A DNA stretch of 19,193 nt, taken from positions 1 through 19,193 of the forward strand of contig JABHDC010000150.1 of assembly GCA_018673255.1 (NCBI GenBank). Direction: 5' to 3'. Below, piece after piece: positions 1 to 8,279 of this stretch; position 1 is the first letter of the stretch; each line of letters opens with the position of its first letter. The notes below the pieces were generated by a model, which saw only the letters and a program-made list of their open reading frames with translations, was not told the origin of the DNA and did no database searches. The position numbers and the translations under genes were made by a program. This stretch comes from Gemmatimonadota bacterium. Lineage in GTDB: Bacteria > Latescibacterota > UBA2968 > UBA8231.

Positions 1-797
1 AGCAATTCTTCGATGCCGTATTCGCGCACGTAATTCTGGATCCAGGTGAGGGCCTCCACATTGCGGGGATCGTCGAGGGTCACCTGGCGCCCATCCTCGG
101 AGAGGAAACGTCCCCCCTTCTGCCAGCAGTAGAGATAGAGCCCGGTGTTGCCCCAGATCGGCACCGCACCGATCTGCTCAAATCGCCCGTCGGGCCGACG
201 CTTCGTCAGCTGACGGGAGAACTCCCGCATCTCACTCCACGTCTTCGGCGGTCGATCCGGGTCCAGACCGGCCTGCCGGAACAGCTCGCGATTGTAGTAG
301 AGGAGGCGTACGTCCGTGTCGTAAGGCACGGCGTACAGCTTCTGATCGTAGAGGCACTCTTCCCACGGCGCAGTGAAGAAGTCTTCGCCCCGGATGCCGT
401 CTCGCTCAGCGTAGGCATCCAGAGGTTGGAAGGCATTGCGCGCTGCATAGCTGGCGACGAGGAAACGATCGAAGAGGGTCAGATCCGGGGCGACACCCCC
501 GGCAACGGCGGGAAGGATCTTGGCCGTGATGTGGTTGTAGGGGATGTCCACCTGTTCGACGACGTAGGCGGACTGGGAGCGGTTGAAGCGGTCGACGAGC
601 TCCACGACCACGTCGTGACTGGAGCCGCTGGTGAACAGATTCCAGAAGACGACCTTCTGCGGGCCCGTCGCCGCGAGGGCCGGGGGATCTGCCGTCGCCC
701 AACCAGGCACGGCCAGGCCAGCAACGCTGACCATCCCGCAGATCATCAGCGTTGCTGCCCTGGTGAACAGGTCTGCCCACAGACGAGCCGTACGCAT
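1..797 (-). CDS. ABC transporter extracellular solute-binding protein (C-terminus cut by window edge)
   Basis: A periplasmic or exported substrate-binding lipoprotein-like receptor for an ABC importer, most like the sugar-binding SBP_bac_1/SBP_bac_8 (UgpB/MalE-type) families. The frame runs without a stop from the ATG at 797 to the window edge, giving about 265 residues of an expected 400-450. Residues 1-13 are basic, residues 14-34 form a hydrophobic signal segment ending GWA, and the mature part begins with the family-typical KVVFWNLFTSG (48-58). The stretch YAVPYDTDVRLLYYNRELF (155-173) is the hallmark of the family, followed by a tryptophan-rich WGNTGLYLYCW motif. The Cys at residue 20 lies inside the hydrophobic core, so I do not call a lipobox. 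No strong Shine-Dalgarno is visible. It lies 88 bp downstream of the GH116 gene on the same strand, so it may import the substrate of that enzyme. Permease genes would be expected beyond position 1. Confidence 0.9.
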   Translation of the reverse strand, partial: MRTARLWADLFTRAATLMICGMVSVAGLAVPGWATADPPALAATGPQKVVFWNLFTSGSSHDVVVELVDRFNRSQSAYVVEQVDIPYNHITAKILPAVAGGVAPDLTLFDRFLVASYAARNAFQPLDAYAERDGIRGEDFFTAPWEECLYDQKLYAVPYDTDVRLLYYNRELFRQAGLDPDRPPKTWSEMREFSRQLTKRRPDGRFEQIGAVPIWGNTGLYLYCWQKGGRFLSEDGRQVTLDDPRNVEALTWIQNYVREYGIEEL

Positions 798-885
798 CAC
801 GACACGCCCAAACGCGGCCGCCGCCGAACAGAGGATCGTCTCAAGCGACAACGACGGGGCCGCCGGCAGATGTGAGAGCCGATCC

Positions 886-3501
886 TCACCCGCCCAACAC
901 GAGCTTCGCTGCTCGTCCTTTACGGGCGGTCAGGCCCCCATCCGGTTGCGCGCTGAGTGTCCCCTTTACCTGGGGTCCGCCAAACTTGATGGCGCGCACA
1001 TGCAATTCACCTTCTTCCACAGCGATGCTCACACTCACCTTGCCACCCCGCATCTGGTAGTGGATCTGACCCCAGCCGGAGTCGACGGCAAAGAAGAAGC
1101 TGCCTTTGGCGCCCTTGAGTTGCGGGGCCAGTTCCAGCAGGCCTTTGGCGGCGGTGTAGCGGAAGCCGGTCAGGCCAAGCAACAATCCGTAGGAGGCCAT
1201 GGCGCGGGCGTAGTAGTTGCCGCACTCGTATTCGTTCCATGGATTGCGGACGCGGCCATCGTACCGTTCGCGCACGGCGCGTACGATGCTCAGGGCTTCA
1301 TCGACCAGGCCTTCCCAGCACATGTGACTGGCCACCTGGTATTCGATGCCCGTCCACACCTCGTCGGAGTAGACGAAGGGCAGTGATGGTTTGCCCCCCT
1401 TGGGCCACGAACACAACAGCAGGCCGGGTTCATCGTTGAGGGCGAAGCCCGGGCGTTGTGGATTGGCGTGGCCGCGCAGTGAGAGGCGGAAATTGTGCTT
1501 GAAGATCGCCTTCAAGTGTCGCCGCGTGTGGCCCCGATTCAGGGCATTCGGCAACCCGAGTTGGGATGCCATCCACTGGCCCATGACGCCATCGGAGATC
1601 ACACCGGTGCCATACTGGTATTTCGGTCCTTCGCGCCGCAGAATGCTGGCGGCCTCTTCTGTATAGCCGGGGTCGTGCTGATGGCCAGAGCCGGAGAGGG
1701 ATTTCACCAGCGCCTTGCCGGCCTTCAGTGTCTTCCACTGTACGCGCTGGTAGTAGTACTCCCCATTCCAGAGTTTGGCGTCGCAATACTTCTGACCGCG
1801 ATCGGCCAGGTTCTTGAAATCTGTCGCGTCATCCTCTTTGCCGAGGGCGCGGGCCATTTCGACAGCGGCCCGCAAGGCGCCCAGGTAGAAGGAGGTGCAC
1901 ATGATGTCGGCGCCCCAGAACTCGATGTCGTATGTGTTGTGATGCGGCTCGATCAGCGCGCCTTCATCCTTTGGATCCCAGGCGCGGCGACAATACTGGA
2001 GGGATCTTCGCAGGAGGGGGTAACGCTTCTTGAGCCAGGCCGTATCACCAGAGATCTGCCACTCGCGGTAGACCTTCATCACACCACCCAACTGGCCATC
2101 CGAGGCGGCATGAAAGCCGTGGGGGACGCTGGCCGTTGGCAGGGCGGAGCGGAAGTTGACATGTCCCCGGCTGTCCATCGAATGCATCAGTTCCTGATCG
2201 CGCAGAGAGCGCTCGAGGGCCGGGAAGAGATAGGGCATGGCCTGGGCGTAGTTCCACACATGGGTGCAGGATCCGAAACAGCACCCGGCGGCGTAGGAGG
2301 AACCCTCCCAGCACCACATGGTGCCGTCCTGTTGTCGTAGCACGGTGGGGGACTTGAGGATGGCCAGGTTCGCCGAGATGGCGTCCAGCACATAGTTCGG
2401 CAGGCTCGTGCGAAACAGGGCACGATGGAATCGTCGCGTGCGTTGATGCAGCGTGTCGTGATGGTCGACAGCATATCGTGCCACATCCCATGCATCGTCG
2501 TAGAGCGTTCCATAGAACGGGCTGTACGTATCGCAACAGCCGTCGGTGCCGTGGCCCTGACGAAGGTCCGTGTTGGCGGCGTGCCAGGTGTAGATGAGAG
2601 GGATTTCAGCGGTCTCACCCGGTGCCAGTTTCAGATTCCAGAACAGGGTCGCGCCGAAGCGGGCGCGGCCTTCCTTCAGTGTTGGTGGGGAGGCCGGTGC
2701 ATGCTTGAGTTTGCCCTGCAGCAGGTCGTTGGTCAGCATGGTCAGCGCATCGAACCAGCCGCCGCGGAACCAGGCGCAATCGGCCCGCTGCCCTTTCAAG
2801 GGAGACACGACACCGATGCTCACCTTGCGGGCATCGTCCGCTTTGAGATCGCTGTCGAAATAGAGACCGCTGACGTCGCCATCGCGCCGATGCTGTACCT
2901 GGTGTCCCTTGAGGTCGCCCGCATCCTGACCATGCAGATTCCCCGGTGCCGGGAACTGGGCGTTGAAGGAAAACTGCAGATCCACCGACTTGGCGCTCTT
3001 GTTGCGCAGCTTGTACGTGACGAAAGCGGCGGGTAGACCCGAGGCGATGTCATCGTTTGGGATGAAGGGCGAATAGGCCTCCACGTCGACCTGCAGGGGC
3101 AGGGCCCGGTCCTTCAGGCGCAATTCGGCGAAGGGGAACTCACCGCGGAATTCGGCCGACTCCATGTGGGGCAGCCCTTCGTGTCCGGACGCCAGACCGC
3201 CATTGCCGAAGCGACCCTGGTTGTAGATGTGTGGATTCTGAACCGGTCCCTCCAACACCCGCAACACGCCATCCTTGTGCCCTGCTTCGCGGCAGTGCAC
3301 GGCGGCAAAGGTCATGGGCGAGTGGCCGAAGTCGGGTTTGTTGAAGAGGCAGGAGTCCTGGAAGTTGCCGGCGCCACCGATGTGGAGACAGCCAGCGCCG
3401 ATGCCACCGAGGGGGAAGGCAATCTGCTGCAGGTCGTCGCCGGTGAAGGTCCGCTGCGGGCCGTCGCCCTTCAGTTCACTGGTGCTGTAGGTCTGTGTCA
3501 T
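886..3501 (-). CDS. GH116-family beta-glycosidase (GBA2/glucosylceramidase-like)
   Basis: An 871-aa glycoside hydrolase of the non-lysosomal glucosylceramidase type (GH116). The N-terminal half (about 20-310) is a beta-sandwich GBA2_N-like domain opening with IAFPLGGIGAGCLHIGGAG. The second half is an alpha/alpha barrel of the DUF608 type. Family motifs include MWCWEGSSYAAGC (395-407), HVWNYAQAMPYLFPALE (414-430) and HHNTYDIEFWGAD (520-532). By family knowledge the Asp in TYD (Asp525) is the acid/base; I could not place the nucleophile Glu with certainty. Near the C-terminus NPWNEYECGNYYARAMASY (753-771) is also typical. There is no signal peptide, so it should be cytoplasmic. Members cleave beta-glucosides or beta-xylosides; the substrate here is unknown. 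It starts 29 bp after the CocE-type hydrolase stop and precedes a solute-binding protein, suggesting one operon. Confidence 0.9.
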   Translation of the reverse strand: MTQTYSTSELKGDGPQRTFTGDDLQQIAFPLGGIGAGCLHIGGAGNFQDSCLFNKPDFGHSPMTFAAVHCREAGHKDGVLRVLEGPVQNPHIYNQGRFGNGGLASGHEGLPHMESAEFRGEFPFAELRLKDRALPLQVDVEAYSPFIPNDDIASGLPAAFVTYKLRNKSAKSVDLQFSFNAQFPAPGNLHGQDAGDLKGHQVQHRRDGDVSGLYFDSDLKADDARKVSIGVVSPLKGQRADCAWFRGGWFDALTMLTNDLLQGKLKHAPASPPTLKEGRARFGATLFWNLKLAPGETAEIPLIYTWHAANTDLRQGHGTDGCCDTYSPFYGTLYDDAWDVARYAVDHHDTLHQRTRRFHRALFRTSLPNYVLDAISANLAILKSPTVLRQQDGTMWCWEGSSYAAGCCFGSCTHVWNYAQAMPYLFPALERSLRDQELMHSMDSRGHVNFRSALPTASVPHGFHAASDGQLGGVMKVYREWQISGDTAWLKKRYPLLRRSLQYCRRAWDPKDEGALIEPHHNTYDIEFWGADIMCTSFYLGALRAAVEMARALGKEDDATDFKNLADRGQKYCDAKLWNGEYYYQRVQWKTLKAGKALVKSLSGSGHQHDPGYTEEAASILRREGPKYQYGTGVISDGVMGQWMASQLGLPNALNRGHTRRHLKAIFKHNFRLSLRGHANPQRPGFALNDEPGLLLCSWPKGGKPSLPFVYSDEVWTGIEYQVASHMCWEGLVDEALSIVRAVRERYDGRVRNPWNEYECGNYYARAMASYGLLLGLTGFRYTAAKGLLELAPQLKGAKGSFFFAVDSGWGQIHYQMRGGKVSVSIAVEEGELHVRAIKFGGPQVKGTLSAQPDGGLTARKGRAAKLVLGG

Positions 3502-3530
3502 GTCTCAAGCATCCTGTTGGCGAGTACGTT

Positions 3531-5273
3531 TCAACGCTCGATCAGGGGAAGCACGATATGCGATGCGTGAACTTCGTCGTGCAGTACTGTGTTGGTGGCG
3601 ATCTGTCCGGCCGCTTCACGATGAATGGGGCCTCCCGTATTGAGATTGCGATCAAAGCGTGGGAAGCAGCTGCTGGTGACGGCCACACGAAGTCGATGCC
3701 CGGGCATGAAGGCATTGCTCGTCGCCCATAGATCGATCTCGAAGCGATAGACCTTGTCCGGCTCGAGCAATTCCGGTTTCTCGAAGGAATCGCGGAATCG
3801 CGCCCGCAGGATGCCATCACACACGTTGATCGATCTCCCATCGGGAAACACATCCTCAAGTCGCACGATCCAGTCCGTGTCCAGGGCCGAAGACGAGGCG
3901 TGAAGGACGGCCGTCACAGGCCCCGTGACTTCCAGTTCGGCTTCCAGGGGTGGGCTTGTATAGGTCAGGCAACGGGCATCCACCGATCGGTGATCGACGG
4001 GTCCGGCCGGGATGCCGAGGGTGTTGCCCCCGATAGAGGGCACGGGGTTTTCGGGATCGTAGTTGTAGCTGTCAGGTGGCTCATCACCTGAGGGGGCATC
4101 CGCCGACAGGCTGCCGTCATTGAGGGATTCGACGCTGCCACTGGCGCCGGCGCGCAGGTAGTAGTTGGCGTACCGAGTGTCCGGCAGGGGCCATTCACTC
4201 TCGGCGCGCCACTGATTGCGACCCATGACAAAAAGCGTCACCGGTGGTTCCTCGAGGATGCCCGTGGGGCGTCCCTTGAGCCAGTGATCGAACCACGGCA
4301 GTCGCAGTTCGTTGATATTGCGCGCCCCCTCGGGGCCGAAGTCGATCTCTCCCGCTATGCTCTTGTCCGTATTCGTCGGTCCGTGGATCCAGGGGCCGAT
4401 GATGAGTTTCTGCGCCTCTCTCGCCGCTTCAGTGCGGGCCTGGCGACGCAGACCGGTGTAGTTCTTGAGGGTGCCGGCAAGGAAGATGTCATACCAGCCA
4501 CCGAGGTGATAGATCGGGGTCTGGATCTGATCGTGATCCGGGGCGACAGCCAGGTCAGTCCAGTAGGCGTCGTGCTCGGTATGGGCGAGGAAGTCGTTGT
4601 GCCACTCACTCAGACCGACAACGAATTCGCATGGATACACGGGCAACCGCAGATACCAGTCGTCGATCTCAGCCAGGATCTTCTCGAAGCGGGCCTTCTG
4701 CTCCTCCAATTCCTCCGGTGGTACGAGGTGGGCCAGATTCTGGTGGGTCACCGTTCGGACCCAGTAGAGGCTGAAGCCGTGTTCGTGTGCCCCGCCGCGA
4801 TGCACCCATTCGTGGTAGTAGTCGGCGGAGGATTCCCGGACGAACTGGGCCACCAGATGCGGTGGTCGGCTGCGTGCTGCCTGATACTGTGTCGCGCCGG
4901 AATAGGAGCCGCCGATCATACCGACCTTGCCATTACACCACGACTGTGCGGCGGCCCATTCGATCGTGTCATATCCATCCTGCAGTGGCCCTGCCCCATC
5001 GTCGCGGAATGGATAGAAATCACCTTCCGAGGCAAAACGACCGCGCACATCCTGGATGATGACGATGTAACCCCGACGGGCGAAGAAATCGGGTGCCTTT
5101 ACGGCATTCTCGCCGCCCGTCTTGCTGTAGGGGGTGCGTTCGATGATGACCGGGAAGGATCCGGAGGCATCCGGCCGCGTCACATCGGCACGCAGGATGG
5201 TCCCATCGCGCATGGGCACATCCACATCCTTCGCGAAGATCGTCTCGAACTCGGGTTGCGAAACGGCACTCAT
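3531..5273 (-). CDS. CocE/NonD family hydrolase (X-Pro dipeptidyl-peptidase-like)
   Basis: A 580-aa alpha/beta hydrolase of the cocaine esterase / X-Pro dipeptidyl peptidase S15 family, which cleaves esters, amides or acyl groups of mostly unknown natural substrates. It opens with the family-typical VDVPMRDGTILRADVTRP (17-34), followed by DVRGRFASEGDF (74-85). The nucleophile elbow is GGSYSG (121-126, Ser123). The catalytic Asp is Asp262 in GGWYDIFLAG and the His is His297 in IIGPWIHG. The C-terminal 200 residues form the jelly-roll PepX_C domain. There is no signal peptide, so the enzyme is probably cytoplasmic. Its ATG overlaps the stop of the upstream aminotransferase gene by 4 bp (ATGA), which implies translational coupling, and the GH116 gene follows 29 bp later. 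Confidence 0.93.
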   Translation of the reverse strand: MSAVSQPEFETIFAKDVDVPMRDGTILRADVTRPDASGSFPVIIERTPYSKTGGENAVKAPDFFARRGYIVIIQDVRGRFASEGDFYPFRDDGAGPLQDGYDTIEWAAAQSWCNGKVGMIGGSYSGATQYQAARSRPPHLVAQFVRESSADYYHEWVHRGGAHEHGFSLYWVRTVTHQNLAHLVPPEELEEQKARFEKILAEIDDWYLRLPVYPCEFVVGLSEWHNDFLAHTEHDAYWTDLAVAPDHDQIQTPIYHLGGWYDIFLAGTLKNYTGLRRQARTEAAREAQKLIIGPWIHGPTNTDKSIAGEIDFGPEGARNINELRLPWFDHWLKGRPTGILEEPPVTLFVMGRNQWRAESEWPLPDTRYANYYLRAGASGSVESLNDGSLSADAPSGDEPPDSYNYDPENPVPSIGGNTLGIPAGPVDHRSVDARCLTYTSPPLEAELEVTGPVTAVLHASSSALDTDWIVRLEDVFPDGRSINVCDGILRARFRDSFEKPELLEPDKVYRFEIDLWATSNAFMPGHRLRVAVTSSCFPRFDRNLNTGGPIHREAAGQIATNTVLHDEVHASHIVLPLIER

Positions 5274-6436
5274 GGAAGAGCCTCCAACAGACGGGTGACA
5301 TCGTCCTGGTTGTTGTACACCGAAGGGGAAATCCGCATTTTGTCGCCGAAGCGCATGGCCACGTGCACCCCGGCTGCTCCCAGTTTCTCCATCGCCGTGG
5401 GCGGGTCCGGCGTGAGAAAGGAGAGGATGGGGCTGTTATTGTCACCGGGCGTGATGGCCGCATAACCCCGTCGAGGCATCTCATCGTGCAGACGATCGGT
5501 GAGGGTGCGAACATGGGTGCGGATGTTGTCGACGCCGATCTCATCGATGTAGCGCAGAGACTCCTGAGCACACAGGGCGCCCTCATAGGACGGATAGCTG
5601 ACCTCGTAACGCGAGGCACCACCGGTGGCCTGGAAGCGAATGTCAGCCGCCTCCGAATCCGGTGACTCCGTCCAGGGTTCGTAGTTGAAGCTCACACCCC
5701 CATTGTGCTGAGAGGGTTTCACCACCGTGCCCTGCAGGTCGGCGCGCACGTACTGGAAGCCGTATCCCTTCACCCCCATGAGCCACTTGAAGGTGGAGCA
5801 GGCGGCCATGTCGATGCCCATGGCGCGCACGTCAATCGGCACGCCTCCGGCGGCCTGCATGATATCGGCGAAGAGCAGGGCGCCATGATCGTGGGCCAGT
5901 TCGCTCAAGGCCCGGACGTCGGCGAGCAGGCCGTTGACATTCGAGACGAGAGCGATCGTGACCAGTCGCGTATCGTCGTCGATGACTCGGGCCATGGCAT
6001 CCAGGTCGATCTGCCAGTCGCGATGGCGCACGACGCGCACCTCGAGTCCGTCGAGTTGTCGCATCTGGTAGTTATAGAGGACGGCTGAGTAGGCCAGGTC
6101 ATTGGTGACGATATTGCCACCGGTGAGGAAGTCACCCATGCCATTGAGCACATTGCTTTCGGCCTCAACGGTGCTGCGGGCAAAGGAGATCTCGTCGCGA
6201 TCGGCGTTGATCAGTTCGGCGAACAGATGCTGGGCCTCGTCACGCGGTCCGGCCCAGGTCGGCCACCAGGGCTCGCCGACTTCGTGGCTGAGCCAGTCGA
6301 CGTAGCGGTGCAGCGTCGTGGTGGACTGCACGCTCAAGGGGTGTGACGAGGCATTGTCGAAATAGGCCGCCGTCCGGGCACGGGGAAAATCGGCGCGGAT
6401 CCGCTCAAAGTCTGGCATGGACTGTGATGTGCTCAT
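5270..6436 (-). CDS. Class V aminotransferase / cysteine-desulfurase-like PLP enzyme
   Basis: A 388-aa fold-type I PLP enzyme related to SufS/CsdA, isopenicillin-N epimerase and kynureninase-like proteins. AAYFDNASSHPLS (23-35) is the usual N-terminal motif, Asp191 in LLFADIMQAAGG should pair with the PLP pyridine nitrogen, and Lys217 in ACSTFKWLMGVKGYG is the Schiff-base lysine. The start at 6436 was chosen because GGAAG lies 6 nt upstream and homology begins soon after; the frame stays open to an ATG at 6607, but those 57 extra residues are Arg/Cys-rich and non-homologous in character. There is no obvious catalytic Cys loop of a true desulfurase near the C-terminus, so the reaction (desulfuration, transamination, elimination or epimerisation) is open. 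It is first in a minus-strand operon and divergent from a RidA gene, a sensible partner since RidA proteins destroy enamine/imine products of PLP enzymes. Confidence 0.88.
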   Translation of the reverse strand: MSTSQSMPDFERIRADFPRARTAAYFDNASSHPLSVQSTTTLHRYVDWLSHEVGEPWWPTWAGPRDEAQHLFAELINADRDEISFARSTVEAESNVLNGMGDFLTGGNIVTNDLAYSAVLYNYQMRQLDGLEVRVVRHRDWQIDLDAMARVIDDDTRLVTIALVSNVNGLLADVRALSELAHDHGALLFADIMQAAGGVPIDVRAMGIDMAACSTFKWLMGVKGYGFQYVRADLQGTVVKPSQHNGGVSFNYEPWTESPDSEAADIRFQATGGASRYEVSYPSYEGALCAQESLRYIDEIGVDNIRTHVRTLTDRLHDEMPRRGYAAITPGDNNSPILSFLTPDPPTAMEKLGAAGVHVAMRFGDKMRISPSVYNNQDDVTRLLEALP

Positions 6437-6442
6437 CAGCTG

Positions 6443-6447
6443 CTTCC
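6443..6447 (-). promoter_or_regulatory. Ribosome binding site of the class V aminotransferase gene
   Basis: On the minus strand GGAAG stands 6 nt before the ATG at 6436. It decides the start against the longer open frame beginning at 6607. Confidence 0.6.
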
Positions 6448-6492
6448 AGGTAAGAGTCTGCCGCCGAAAGGAGCGAATCTCGGCGTTTGAGG

Positions 6493-6506
6493 CAAGCGAT
6501 CGCTTG
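6493..6506. promoter_or_regulatory. Perfect 14-bp palindrome in the divergent promoter region (possible operator)
   Basis: The sequence CAAGCGATCGCTTG is its own reverse complement. It lies in the 155 bp gap between the divergent aminotransferase and RidA genes, and its right end runs into a -35-like TTGACG (6504-6509). This placement suits a dimeric repressor or activator acting on both transcripts, but no regulator gene is present nearby and no -10 box is convincing. Confidence 0.4.
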
Positions 6507-6580
6507 ACGGGCCGTGCATTCACCCGTTCTGTGTCGAGCGGAACCACACAACCCCCACACCACAGATCACCTACCACCAA

Positions 6581-6585
6581 AGGAG
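6581..6585 (+). promoter_or_regulatory. Ribosome binding site of the RidA-family gene
   Basis: AGGAG stands 6 nt before the ATG at 6592, and fixes that start rather than the in-frame upstream ATG at 6514. Confidence 0.75.
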
Positions 6586-6591
6586 AGCACC

Positions 6592-7032
6592 ATGGGAGCA
6601 GAAGCAAAGGCCAAGGAACTCGGTCTCGAATTCACCGACGATGCAGAGAAGGGTTACCTGAACATGGCCGCCCGGACCGGCAGCCTGATCATCACCTCCG
6701 GCCACACATCGGCACAGAAGGGCAAGTTGGGCGCTGATGTCAGTGTCGAGCAGGGGTATGCAGCGGCCAAGGATGTGGCCGAGCAGATCCTGAAGTCCGT
6801 ACACCAGCTGAATGGCACACTGGACGGCCTGCGTGTGGTGAAGTTGCTGGGCTGCGTGAATTCGACCCTCGACTTCATCGAGCAGCACCTGGTCATCAAT
6901 GGCGCCTCGGATCTGCTGCACAAGATCTTTGAAGGCGATGACGGTCATCATGCCCGTTCGGCCATCGGTTTTGCTCAGTTGCCGACGGGTGTCGCCGTCG
7001 AAATCGAGGCGATCTTCGAGATCAAAGGGTAA
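6592..7032 (+). CDS. RidA/YjgF/YER057c/UK114-family protein
   Basis: A 146-aa member of the Rid family, small trimeric cytosolic proteins that hydrolyse reactive enamines and imines such as 2-aminoacrylate made by PLP enzymes, although several branches have other or unknown roles. The core starts at AARTGSLIITSGHTS and ends with HARSAIGFAQLPTGVAVEIEA, where the Arg in HARSAIG sits where the substrate-carboxylate-binding Arg of RidA lies and LPTGVAVEIEA is the family signature. The ILKSVHQLNGTLDGLRVVKL helix matches the variant with longer inserts often annotated as YjgF-like type 1. Its neighbours are a 119-aa unknown protein starting 5 bp after its stop and then a PhyH oxygenase, while a PLP enzyme is transcribed divergently, which fits an imine-clearing role in that pathway. 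Confidence 0.92.
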   Translation: MGAEAKAKELGLEFTDDAEKGYLNMAARTGSLIITSGHTSAQKGKLGADVSVEQGYAAAKDVAEQILKSVHQLNGTLDGLRVVKLLGCVNSTLDFIEQHLVINGASDLLHKIFEGDDGHHARSAIGFAQLPTGVAVEIEAIFEIKG

Positions 7033-7037
7033 GACCG

Positions 7038-7397
7038 ATGCAAGCGGCAATCGGTGAGTGGTTGACCACCAGTCGCGAGAAACTCGCCGCCGGCACGTTG
7101 TCGGCGGCGGATCTCGATAGGCTGGAGCGTCTGGCAGGCACACCACGCCAGCTGGTTCTCTATCTGTATTCGAAATCGACGAACATGCGCTCAGGACTCG
7201 CTTCGTGGATGCTCTATGACGCGACCAAACCACAGGAGCCGACGCTGCCATCGCAGGAGGCACCCTACGACTCGGTGCTGGACGCCGTAGCCGATGGTTG
7301 GCGGATCGTGCAATTCCCGGATGCCAAGCTCTACTCGTATCAGGGTGTCGACAACGACTACCTGGGATATGAGTTCATTCTCGAGAAGATGGTGTAG
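7038..7397 (+). CDS. Hypothetical protein between RidA and PhyH-like genes
   Basis: A 119-aa soluble protein that I do not recognise. It starts 5 bp after the RidA stop and ends 3 bp before the next ATG, so it is almost certainly co-translated with them. The N-terminal third is helical and charged (EWLTTSREKLAAGTLSAADL), the middle contains LVLYLYSKSTNMRSGLASW, and the C-terminal part DGWRIVQFPDAKLYSYQGVD followed by DYLGYEFILEKMV is rich in aromatics and looks like a compact alpha/beta fold. No signal peptide, membrane segment or metal motif is visible. Codon use resembles the neighbours and the frame is clean, so I consider it a real gene of unknown function tied to this cluster. Confidence 0.8.
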   Translation: MQAAIGEWLTTSREKLAAGTLSAADLDRLERLAGTPRQLVLYLYSKSTNMRSGLASWMLYDATKPQEPTLPSQEAPYDSVLDAVADGWRIVQFPDAKLYSYQGVDNDYLGYEFILEKMV

Positions 7398-7400
7398 CGC

Positions 7401-8189
7401 ATGGCTGATATCGAACCGACCGCGGTCGCCCCGACACTCGACGATGCCGGGGTGATGGACTTCGTCGCGACCGGCTTCGTCGTGCTCGAGGGCATCATCG
7501 ACAGCGACTTCAACCAGGTCTGTGACGAACTGGCCGGGGGCAATGCGGATGCCTTCATGGGGGAGAAGGACTTCACGCAACGAGTCCTGCTGCATCCACA
7601 GGTGGCCGGCATTGCGCGTTCCCTGCTGGGCCGGGACTTCCTCGTGCCTGCGGGTGGGCACCACCATCTGTACGAAGCCCCCCACCTGGGGCAGACGTGG
7701 CATTCGGATGGATTGTCCGGTTCCGGCTACGATGTAACGGAACTGCAGTGTTTCTACTATCCGCAGGCCGTGGAGATCGAAGACGGCCCGACGATGATCC
7801 TGCCTGGATCACATTGCCGGGCCGTCGATCGTGAAGCGATCGCTCACTACGGTGACATCATGGGGCAGGTGTCGCTCACCGTGCCGGCCGGCACGGTAGC
7901 CATGACCCGCTACGGGCTCTGGCACAAGGCGGGTCCGAAGACGAATGATCGCCGCCGGGGCATGCTCAAGTTCTCCTATCATCGCCAGGTCGCCCCGCAG
8001 CGAGACTGGCGCATCGAGACCGACGAGATTCCCGCCTACAGTGACCGGCCGCGGCTGGCGTATGTGACCGAGGTGGAGTCGTATCGGGATCGAGTGCGGC
8101 GCATGCACACGTGGAACTGGCTCTGTGGTCAGGACACGGATGTCGCCCTGCGATGGGCACGGTCCCGACCGGTGAGTGAGGTCCTCTGA
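7401..8189 (+). CDS. Phytanoyl-CoA dioxygenase (PhyH)-family Fe(II)/2-oxoglutarate oxygenase
   Basis: A 262-aa protein with the double-stranded beta-helix signature of PhyH-like non-haem iron oxygenases, which hydroxylate small molecules using 2-oxoglutarate and O2. The iron triad is read as His101 and Asp103 in TWHSDGLSG plus His175 in RYGLWHKAG. An Arg cluster (184-186, NDRRRGMLKFSYHR) is placed to bind 2-oxoglutarate. TMILPGSHCR (131-140) is the usual strand before the jelly-roll core. The N-terminus FVATGFVVLEGII is typical of the family. The specific substrate cannot be deduced; bacterial PhyH homologues are mostly uncharacterised. It closes the RidA-unknown-PhyH operon, with 3 bp separating it from the previous gene. 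Confidence 0.9.
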   Translation: MADIEPTAVAPTLDDAGVMDFVATGFVVLEGIIDSDFNQVCDELAGGNADAFMGEKDFTQRVLLHPQVAGIARSLLGRDFLVPAGGHHHLYEAPHLGQTWHSDGLSGSGYDVTELQCFYYPQAVEIEDGPTMILPGSHCRAVDREAIAHYGDIMGQVSLTVPAGTVAMTRYGLWHKAGPKTNDRRRGMLKFSYHRQVAPQRDWRIETDEIPAYSDRPRLAYVTEVESYRDRVRRMHTWNWLCGQDTDVALRWARSRPVSEVL

Positions 8190-8216
8190 GGCGCGCGGCT
8201 GGTTGCCGCCTCGGTG

Positions 8217-8228
8217 GCAGACGTCTGC
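8217..8228. repeat. 12-bp perfect palindrome in the convergent intergenic gap
   Basis: GCAGACGTCTGC is self-complementary and lies between the converging PhyH and kelch genes. It is preceded by GCCGCC and GGTGGC arms that could extend a small hairpin. There is no T-tract, so a classical Rho-independent terminator is not supported. Confidence 0.35.
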
Positions 8229-8279
8229 TGAGCATCGGTGTGTGTCATCGGAGACCGAGCAGGAGCAACTGAGGTCGCG

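Noticed and set aside
631..1386. Plus-strand open frame (251 codons) over the end of the GH116 gene
   Set aside because: It is antisense to conserved GH116 and solute-binding-protein sequence, with no ribosome binding site and no family motif.
4284..5465. Long plus-strand open frame (393 codons)
   Set aside because: It is antisense to the strongly supported CocE hydrolase and aminotransferase genes, a common artefact at this GC content; it has no recognisable motif.
5270..6607. A 57-residue N-terminal extension of the class V aminotransferase
   Set aside because: The extension is Arg/Cys-rich and unlike the family, and GGAAG lies 6 nt before the internal ATG at 6436.
8217..8228. GCAGACGTCTGC palindrome as a terminator
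   Set aside because: No downstream T-tract is present on either strand, and the stem has no loop. I list it only as a palindrome.
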